Shown piece by piece: positions 1 to 5,542 of a stretch of DNA of 7,750 nucleotides. The stretch is taken from assembly GCA_019752975.1 (NCBI GenBank), contig JAIELM010000031.1:1-7750 (forward strand), written 5' to 3'. Below the pieces are notes generated by a model. The model was not told where the DNA came from and did not search any database. It saw only the letters and a program-made list of their open reading frames with translations. The translations under genes and the position numbers were made by a program. Numbering within the stretch: the first letter of the stretch is position 1; the number at the start of each line of letters is the position of its first letter. The DNA is from Undibacterium sp. (lineage in GTDB: Bacteria; Pseudomonadota; Gammaproteobacteria; Burkholderiales; Burkholderiaceae_D).

Positions 1-711
1 GCCCAGCTAGAGATGGCGCTCACTGCGGCGAAATTGGCTGACAATAATACGCCAAAATTCGTATTAAAAAATCTCTTATGGACACGTCCTGCTGTGGTTG
101 ATACAGAAGGTTTAATCGTTCATATCGCTTTATATCCTGAAGAGAATGCTGAGCTTGGTTTTGAGATTTACAGCGACAGCGACGATGGCGAAAGTCAAGT
201 GTTTAGCCGAGGTGTATTGGGAGCCGCATCTGAAGGGGAAAACGCGAGTTATGTTCACGATTTAATTGCATTGCGTGGACAGTGTAGTCATGCTCATATG
301 GATGCGGAACGATGCTATGCCTTGTTCCAGCAAATGGGCATACACTATGGTCCTACTTTTCAAGGTTTGAATGAGATTTTCATCGGGCAAGAACGCATGC
401 TCGCTAGAATAAGTTTGCCAGCTTCCGCTGTGTCTTCCGCAGATAGTCAGAGCTACACTTTGCATCCAAGTTTAATCGACGCTGCCTTGCAAGCCTGTAT
501 CGGTTTATTGGCGACGGAAGCCGAAGTAGCTACTTTGATGTTGCCGTTTTCCTTGGCGACGATGCAGGTGTTAGCGCCATGTACCAGCACCATGTGGGTG
601 CTAGTCAGTTCTAAGGCGGTTGACAACAATGAGCATACGCTGGATTTGGATTTATGTGATGAGACTGGTGCTGTATGCGTGCGCTTTGGTCAGTTGGTAT
701 TTAGGGTGGTA
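1..711 (+). other. Dehydratase domain DH1, N-terminally cut by the window
   Basis: Hot-dog-fold PKS dehydratase, expected to remove water from a beta-hydroxyacyl-ACP. The HxxxGxxxxP motif with the catalytic His lies upstream of the window, so activity cannot be fully judged. The rest is intact: a YGPTF motif at residues 116-120 and the second catalytic motif DAALQ (D160, Q164) within LHPSLIDAALQ. It aligns along its length with DH2 (LHPSLLDAALQ, the shared ACTSTMW stretch and the CVRF motif near the end). The retained Asp argues against a pyran synthase or double-bond-shift DH-like domain, which usually lose it. No KR lies between it and ACP1. Confidence 0.9.
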
Positions 712-3700
712 ACTAAGCTTATCACTAATTTAGCAGCTAATTTAGACGCTAATTTAGCAGCTAAGTTGACACATGAGCGTGTGAAAACATTGGCATTAAA
801 TACGCAAGCAATGCAATCATCTATCAGTGCCCCGGTTCCGCGTGCCGAAGAAGAACAAGGTGAAGTAAGAACCGAAGATTTGCAGGAAAAAGCTACCCGT
901 TATTTCGTTCGCTTGCTGTCGACTACGCTTAAGTTGCCTATCAATAGCATAGATGCACACGCTCAAATGGAATCGTATGGTATCGATTCCGTGATGGTAC
1001 TGGATCTAACGCGTAAGTTAGAAAAAGTCTTCGGTAGCTTGTCAAAAACGCTGTTCTTTGAGTATCAGACGATAGCGACATTGAGTGGATATTTCTTGCA
1101 CAATCATAGCTTGGAGATGCATGCTTTGTTGGGTGAGAAAGCAATCGAAAAGCAGCATCTTAATCGCAGTGTGGCGGCAGTTGTACCCGCAGCTGTACCC
1201 GCAGTATTTGACCATGCTATTCCCGCCTTCACGAGCCAAGGTTCGCGTTATTCATCGCCATCTTTTACTCGTCGCAATACGCCCCAAGAGCACACTGACA
1301 TCGCCATCATCGGTGTCGCTGGTCGTTATCCACAGGCGAGTAATTTAGAGCAGTTTTGGACTAACCTGAGTCAAGGTAAAGACAGTATCACGGAAATTCC
1401 GTCTGAACGTTGGGACTATAAACTGTACTACGATGCCGATCGCGAGCAAGCCAATAAAACCTATGGCAAATGGGGTGGTTTTATCGATGGTGTCGATTTA
1501 TTTGACCCATTATTCTTTAACATTTCGCCACGTGAAGCCGAGCGCATGGATCCGCAAGAACGTTTGTTCTTGGAATGTGTCTATGGCACTTTAGAAGATG
1601 CTGGTTATACCAAAGAAAATATCACCGAGCACGCCGATGTAGGCGTATTCGTCGGTGTCATGTACGAAGAATATCAACTCTACGGCGCGCAGGAACAGGT
1701 CAGAGGACGTAATCTCGCTGTCCTCAATAGTCCGGCCTCAATTGCCAACCGCATCTCCTACTACTGCAACTTCAATGGACCTAGCATAGCGCTAGACACC
1801 ATGTGTTCTTCCTCATTGACAGCGATCCACTTAGCGATACAAAGTCTGCAAAGAGGTGATTGTAGTGTTGCGATAGCTGGTGGAGTCAATGTCTCTATCC
1901 ATCCCAACAAATACCTGATGCTAGCGCAAGGTAAATTTATTTCAGGCAAAGGTCGTTGTGAGAGTTTTGGAGAAGGCGGAGAAGGTTATGTGCCAGGTGA
2001 AGGGGTAGGTGCGATTTTACTCAAACCGAAAGCCCAAGCGATAGCGGATGGCGATCATATTTACGGCATTATTAAAGCCACTGCGGTGAATCATGGTGGC
2101 AAGACCAATGGTTATACGGTTCCCAATCCTAACGCACAAGCCAAGGTGATAGAGCATGCCTTACGCGATGGCGGTATTGATGCCCGTAGCGTCAGCTACA
2201 TCGAAGCGCACGGCACAGGCACGAGCTTAGGTGATCCGATAGAAATTGCTGGGTTGTCCAAAGCTTTTCACGCTTGGACGCAAGATAGGCAATTTTGCGC
2301 GATAGGTTCAGCCAAATCGAACATAGGGCATTGCGAAAGCGCTGCCGGCATTGCTGGTGTGACCAAGGTGTTATTGCAGATGAAGCACAAGCAAATCGTG
2401 CCTAGTTTGCATTCAGAGACGCTCAATCCAAATATCGACTTTAGTGCTTCCCCGTTTGTGGTGCAGCAAAGTTTAAGTGAATGGAAACGCCCTATCATCA
2501 CAAGCAATGGCATACACAAAGAGTATCCGCGCATTGCTGGGATTTCCTCGTTTGGTGCTGGTGGAGCGAATGCCCATGTGGTGATTGAAGAATACCTTGC
2601 TCCACAAGCTCAAGTGCAAGCACAAGCGCAAGTACAACAAATGGCACAAACTGGACCTGCCTTAGTAGTTCTCTCGGCTCGCAATGAAGAGCGCTTACAA
2701 GAACAGATTCAATTGCTGATGACAGCGATTGTCACGCCAGTGAATTTGGTCGATCTTGCTTACACCTTACAAGTGGGACGCGAAGCGATGGAAGAGCGTC
2801 TAGCGATCATTGCCGATTCTATCGATGAATTACGTGAGAAATTGCAAGCCTTAGCCAAAGGTGATGAGCACGTTGAAGCTGTCTATCGAGGCCAAGTCAA
2901 ACGTAACAAAGAAGCGATGGCTGTATTGCTTACCGATGAAGATATGCTCAAAGCCATACAATCATGGGTAGAGAAAGCCAAGTACGACAAGTTACTCGAT
3001 CTATGGGTTAAGGGTTTGGCGTTTGATTGGCGTAGGCTATATGGAGAGGAAAAACCCCAGCGTCTTAGCTTACCTACTTACCCATTCGCTAGACAGCGCT
3101 ATTGGGTGAAGAGCAGTGAGGTGCATTCTTCGGCACTGTCTACACTCGGCACAGTCATTCATCCACTTTTGCACAGAAACACCTCGGATATTTTTGGACT
3201 GCAATTTAGCACCCATTTTAGCGGTAAGGAATTTTTCTTGGCAGATCATGTGGTGGAAGATGTCCGCCTGCTTCCAGGTGCGGCGCAATTGGAAATGGCC
3301 TATTGTGCTGCTCGACAGGGCTTACGTATGGAGCGCGGCTTTGCTCTCAAAAATATTGTATGGATGCACCCCATCACGGTGGACGATGCGGGATTGGAAG
3401 TGCATATTGTCCTTCATCCTGAAGGTGATGGAACAGTCAGTTACGAAATTATTGATGATGGCGAGGATGGCGAGGCTTCTGTATTTAGCAGCGGTAAAAT
3501 GGTGGCGACCTCGCCCGAAATGTCAGGTGCAATTGCTGCGCAGGATGTGGCTACGCTGCGCCTGCAATGTACGCAAGCTCATCTGACTGCGGAACAATGT
3601 TATGCCAAGTTCACCCAAGCAGGTTTGCAATATGGGCCGGCTTTTCAAGCGTTGAACGAACTTTTCGTCGGCACAGATCAAGTGCTGGCACGAATCAGCT

Positions 3701-5532
3701 TACCTGTTTCTGTGCAGGCCTCGCTAGCACTTTACGCCTTGCATCCTAGTCTTCTTGATGCTGCTTTGCAGGCGACACTTGGTATGCAAGTTGGAGCTGA
3801 TTTTGATACCACTGAGATGACCTTAATGTTGCCGTTTGCGTTGGGTGCATTGGAAGTCTTTGCCGCTTGTACTAGCACGATGTGGGCAGTGGTGCGCTAT
3901 AGCGCTGGAAGTGCTAGGCATGATCCTGTGCAGAAATTGGATATTGATTTGTGCGACGATGCAGGTACTGTCTGCGTACGCTTTAAGCAATTTTGTCTAA
4001 GACCTCTGGTGACCGATCCTACTCTAGGTAGAGATACTGCTATCGGCGCTACTATCAGCGTTACTACAGTTTCGACTAAGGCTGAAATAGCGATCGTTAT
4101 TCCCGAAACGTCTGCGGTACCCGTGGTGGCTGCGCCCCCTGAATTACCGAAATTCGCTTCCTTAGCTCCGCCTGCTCCGTCAGTGTCGATACCCATCGAT
4201 ACGCTGTTACTCGTCCCAGAGTGGGAAGTGCAAGTGGCTGATATTACTGGCATCGATCCACAAGAATTTTCCACGCATGTAGTGCTGTTGTGCGGTCTTG
4301 AAGCACTGGATTTACAACAAGATCATCCTAAAGCCCATCTGCTGAATTTGGCGATTAGTGGGGATATTGCGCACGACTATACCTTTGCCGCAGGTGTGCT
4401 GCTTGAGCAGTTACAGCAGTTGCATCGTCAGCCAGGGAAACATTTGATTCAAGTGATTGTGTCCACACAAGGTGAGGCGCAGATGCTACTGGGATTAGGA
4501 GGGATGCTGCGTAGTGCGCAGATGGAAAATGCACGTCTGGTGGGTCAGGTAATCGGTGTTGAGACGCATCAGCAAGTGCGGCAAGCTGTGACGGAAAACC
4601 GATATAGTGGGGCGAATCAAGTGCGCTATCGCGATGGTCACCGTATGATTGTCGAATGGCGTGAACAACCCAAGCTGTCTAACACCGCACCGCAATGGAA
4701 GGATCAAGGTGTGTACCTGATCACAGGTGGTGCGGGTGGTTTAGGGCTTATTTTTGCACGGGAAATCGCTATTCAAACTCGTAATGCGGTGTTGATCTTA
4801 ACCGGTCGTTCGGCGCTCAATGAAACAATACAAGCGCAGATCCGTCAGCTGGAGGTGTTAGGTGCGACGGTGCATTATCGCGCTTTAGATGTGGGTGACG
4901 CCAACGCGGTGACAGAATTGGTGCATAGCCTCGCTGAGCAGTTTGAAAGTCTCGATGGCATTATCCATAGCGCTGGCGTGCTACGCGATAGTTTGATCGG
5001 CAACAAAACCAAAGCGCAATTAAATGAAGTGTTCCATGCCAAGGTGGCGGGGATCGTTAATCTTGATCAGGCTAGCCGTGACATGGAACTTGATTGTTTC
5101 ATCTGTTTCTCTTCAATCGCTGGTGCCTTAGGCAATATCGGACAGCTTGACTACGCCGCGGCGAATGCCTTCATGGATGCTTACGCGCATTACCGTGCAG
5201 ATTTGACTGCGCAGGGGAGCCGTTATGGGCATACCTTGAGTATTAATTGGCCGCTGTGGGAAGAAGGTGGTATGCAAATTAGCGCGTCGCAGCGCGAGCT
5301 AATGGCACGCCACATGGGTCTCCATGCTTTGCTTACCGAGAGCGGCCTACATGCTTTACGTCAGGCCCTGTCCTGTGCTTGGAATCAGCTTTTGGTTGTG
5401 TCAGGCAAAGCGGAGCGATTACGCCCAATGCTGTTGAATGGAAAAACCAAAACAAATGCAGTCGCACCAAAACCAGATGCGAATATCAGAACAAGCCAAG
5501 ATGGCAGCAGTATGCCTACTGAGCAGAACTAA
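1..5532 (+). CDS. Trans-AT modular polyketide synthase, 5'-partial (DH-ACP-KS-DH-KR)
   Basis: Large cytoplasmic multidomain enzyme that extends and processes a carrier-bound polyketide chain. The frame is open from base 1 and ends at TAA 5530-5532, giving 1843 visible residues (numbered here from base 1). The ATG at 13 is not a real start: the four codons before it read AQLE and continue into MA, matching the AQLEMA inside the second DH (bases 3283-3300), so the gene begins upstream of the window. Domain order: DH1 (1-237, N-terminus missing), ACP1 (about 292-370), KS1 (431-868), post-KS/AT-docking region (886-1037), DH2 (1054-1337), KR (about 1400-1814), polar tail (1815-1843). There is no AT, methyltransferase or enoylreductase. 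Absence of AT plus the conserved DLAYTLQVGREAMEERLA stretch after KS1 identifies the trans-AT class. The ACP of the last module lies on the next gene, 10 bases downstream. Class is certain; the product is unknown. Confidence 0.97.
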   Translation, partial: AQLEMALTAAKLADNNTPKFVLKNLLWTRPAVVDTEGLIVHIALYPEENAELGFEIYSDSDDGESQVFSRGVLGAASEGENASYVHDLIALRGQCSHAHMDAERCYALFQQMGIHYGPTFQGLNEIFIGQERMLARISLPASAVSSADSQSYTLHPSLIDAALQACIGLLATEAEVATLMLPFSLATMQVLAPCTSTMWVLVSSKAVDNNEHTLDLDLCDETGAVCVRFGQLVFRVVTKLITNLAANLDANLAAKLTHERVKTLALNTQAMQSSISAPVPRAEEEQGEVRTEDLQEKATRYFVRLLSTTLKLPINSIDAHAQMESYGIDSVMVLDLTRKLEKVFGSLSKTLFFEYQTIATLSGYFLHNHSLEMHALLGEKAIEKQHLNRSVAAVVPAAVPAVFDHAIPAFTSQGSRYSSPSFTRRNTPQEHTDIAIIGVAGRYPQASNLEQFWTNLSQGKDSITEIPSERWDYKLYYDADREQANKTYGKWGGFIDGVDLFDPLFFNISPREAERMDPQERLFLECVYGTLEDAGYTKENITEHADVGVFVGVMYEEYQLYGAQEQVRGRNLAVLNSPASIANRISYYCNFNGPSIALDTMCSSSLTAIHLAIQSLQRGDCSVAIAGGVNVSIHPNKYLMLAQGKFISGKGRCESFGEGGEGYVPGEGVGAILLKPKAQAIADGDHIYGIIKATAVNHGGKTNGYTVPNPNAQAKVIEHALRDGGIDARSVSYIEAHGTGTSLGDPIEIAGLSKAFHAWTQDRQFCAIGSAKSNIGHCESAAGIAGVTKVLLQMKHKQIVPSLHSETLNPNIDFSASPFVVQQSLSEWKRPIITSNGIHKEYPRIAGISSFGAGGANAHVVIEEYLAPQAQVQAQAQVQQMAQTGPALVVLSARNEERLQEQIQLLMTAIVTPVNLVDLAYTLQVGREAMEERLAIIADSIDELREKLQALAKGDEHVEAVYRGQVKRNKEAMAVLLTDEDMLKAIQSWVEKAKYDKLLDLWVKGLAFDWRRLYGEEKPQRLSLPTYPFARQRYWVKSSEVHSSALSTLGTVIHPLLHRNTSDIFGLQFSTHFSGKEFFLADHVVEDVRLLPGAAQLEMAYCAARQGLRMERGFALKNIVWMHPITVDDAGLEVHIVLHPEGDGTVSYEIIDDGEDGEASVFSSGKMVATSPEMSGAIAAQDVATLRLQCTQAHLTAEQCYAKFTQAGLQYGPAFQALNELFVGTDQVLARISLPVSVQASLALYALHPSLLDAALQATLGMQVGADFDTTEMTLMLPFALGALEVFAACTSTMWAVVRYSAGSARHDPVQKLDIDLCDDAGTVCVRFKQFCLRPLVTDPTLGRDTAIGATISVTTVSTKAEIAIVIPETSAVPVVAAPPELPKFASLAPPAPSVSIPIDTLLLVPEWEVQVADITGIDPQEFSTHVVLLCGLEALDLQQDHPKAHLLNLAISGDIAHDYTFAAGVLLEQLQQLHRQPGKHLIQVIVSTQGEAQMLLGLGGMLRSAQMENARLVGQVIGVETHQQVRQAVTENRYSGANQVRYRDGHRMIVEWREQPKLSNTAPQWKDQGVYLITGGAGGLGLIFAREIAIQTRNAVLILTGRSALNETIQAQIRQLEVLGATVHYRALDVGDANAVTELVHSLAEQFESLDGIIHSAGVLRDSLIGNKTKAQLNEVFHAKVAGIVNLDQASRDMELDCFICFSSIAGALGNIGQLDYAAANAFMDAYAHYRADLTAQGSRYGHTLSINWPLWEEGGMQISASQRELMARHMGLHALLTESGLHALRQALSCAWNQLLVVSGKAERLRPMLLNGKTKTNAVAPKPDANIRTSQDGSSMPTEQN
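727..762 (+). repeat. 12-bp tandem repeat, 3 copies, in the DH1-ACP1 linker
   Basis: Three adjoining 12-base units: AATTTAGCAGCT, AATTTAGACGCT, AATTTAGCAGCT. The first and third are identical and the middle differs at two bases. The units are in phase with codons and encode NLAA-NLDA-NLAA (residues 243-254) in the linker between DH1 and ACP1. The likely origin is replication slippage in a region under weak selection. Confidence 0.9.
874..1110 (+). other. Acyl carrier protein domain ACP1
   Basis: Carrier domain that holds the growing chain as a thioester on a phosphopantetheine arm. The attachment Ser is S330 (TCC at 988-990) in the motif YGIDSVMVL. The downstream FFEYQTIATL is the usual helix III end of trans-AT carrier domains. 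It is a single ACP, not a tandem pair, and lacks the Trp typical of beta-branching ACPs. It receives the product of the DH1 module and passes it to KS1 on the same protein. Confidence 0.93.
1177..1206 (+). repeat. 12-bp tandem repeat, about 2.5 copies, in the ACP1-KS1 linker
   Basis: Units GCAGTTGTACCC (1177-1188) and GCAGCTGTACCC (1189-1200) differ at one base and are followed by a partial third copy, GCAGTA (1201-1206). They are codon-phased and encode AVVP-AAVP-AV (residues 393-402) in a flexible Ala/Pro/Val linker of about 60 residues between ACP1 and KS1. Confidence 0.8.
1291..2604 (+). other. Ketosynthase domain KS1
   Basis: Catalyses chain transfer from ACP1 and decarboxylative Claisen condensation. 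All catalytic residues are visible: nucleophile C602 in DTMCSSSL (TGT 1804-1806), H737 in EAHGTGTSLGDP (CAC 2209-2211) and H777 in SNIGHCESAAG (CAT 2329-2331). Because the HGTGT His is present, it should elongate rather than only transfer. Met in place of the usual Ala before the Cys, and the stretch NHGGKTNGYTVPNPNAQ, are seen in trans-AT KS groups. The substrate clade cannot be assigned without a phylogeny. Confidence 0.96.
2605..2640 (+). repeat. 6-bp repeat (CAA-GYN)5 directly after KS1
   Basis: Five hexamers of CAA followed by a GCN or GTN codon run from 2605 to 2634, then CAA-CAA, encoding QAQVQAQAQVQQ (from residue 869). It separates the folded KS1 from the post-KS region and is probably disordered. 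Confidence 0.85.
2656..3111 (+). other. Post-KS linker / AT-docking region after KS1
   Basis: This region (residues 886-1037) replaces the AT domain of ordinary modular PKSs and is known in trans-AT systems as the KS-flanking or AT-docking region. It contains LVVLSAR near its start, DLAYTLQVGREAMEERLA in the middle, LLDLWVKG near the end, and finishes with LPTYPFARQRYWV. There is no GHSxG acyltransferase motif. It aligns with the region after KS2 (7334-7750). Confidence 0.9.
3160..4011 (+). other. Dehydratase domain DH2 with altered active-site motif
   Basis: Complete PKS dehydratase (residues 1054-1337) starting at HPLLHRN. The first catalytic motif reads HVVEDVRLLP: the His (H1083, CAT 3247-3249) and the Pro (P1092) are present, but the position normally Gly in HxxxGxxxxP is Asp (D1087, GAT 3259-3261). 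The second motif DAALQ (D1253, Q1257) and YGPAF (from residue 1211) are intact. Both catalytic residues are kept, so it may be active on the hydroxyl made by the adjoining KR, presumably with the chain on ACP2 of the next protein. The effect of Gly-to-Asp is unknown. Confidence 0.93.
4198..5442 (+). other. Ketoreductase domain KR (structural plus catalytic halves)
   Basis: NADPH-dependent reduction of the beta-keto group. The structural half starts near LLLVPEWEV after an Ala/Pro/Thr-rich linker (4012-4197). The catalytic half carries the nucleotide-binding motif TGGAGGLG (residues 1575-1582) and the full set K1681 (in HAKVAG), S1705, Y1718 and N1722 (S-x12-Y-x3-N). The loop motif VLRD has Asp at 1663, the position diagnostic of B-type KRs, and the A-type Trp before the Tyr is absent. 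This suggests, weakly, a D-configured hydroxyl and an E double bond after syn dehydration. It is the last folded domain of the protein. Confidence 0.95.
5443..5529 (+). other. C-terminal polar tail after KR
   Basis: The last 29 residues (1815-1843) are rich in Lys, Thr, Asn, Ser and Pro, with no predicted helix bundle or coiled coil by eye. It sits where a docking element would be needed, because the ACP of this module is on the next protein. It could be a short linear docking motif or just a disordered end; the sequence does not decide. Confidence 0.5.
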
Positions 5533-5536
5533 GGAG
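5531..5536 (+). promoter_or_regulatory. Shine-Dalgarno site that sets the gene 2 start at GTG 5543
   Basis: AAGGAG is a near-perfect ribosome binding site whose first two bases belong to the TAA stop of gene 1. It lies 6 bases before GTG 5543, an ideal spacing, but directly abuts the in-frame ATG at 5537 with no spacer. GTG is therefore the better start. The stop/SD overlap implies translational coupling and one transcript for both genes. Confidence 0.8.
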
Positions 5537-5542
5537 ATGACC

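Noticed and set aside
13..15. ATG at 13 as the start of gene 1
   Set aside because: The frame is open upstream to base 1, the codons before it match the interior of a DH domain, and no ribosome binding site precedes it.
1..711. DH1 as a pyran synthase or double-bond-shift domain
   Set aside because: It keeps the catalytic Asp and Gln (DAALQ) that such domains usually lose; the first motif is outside the window, so this remains only provisionally excluded.
727..762. CRISPR-like or operator function for the 12-bp repeats
   Set aside because: Units are directly adjoining, codon-phased and inside a coding linker, with no spacers or palindromes.
2605..3111. A degenerate acyltransferase domain after KS1
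   Set aside because: Too short for an AT (about 150 residues) and without a GHSxG motif; it matches the standard trans-AT post-KS region.
3116..3586. 156-residue + strand open frame inside DH2
   Set aside because: Out-of-frame shadow of the DH2 coding sequence, rich in Trp, Arg and Cys with no recognisable fold.
3897..4274. 125-residue antisense open frame opposite the DH2-KR linker
   Set aside because: It lies opposite a confident PKS coding region, has low-complexity Ser/Gly/Ala composition mirroring the linker, and shows no recognisable domain.
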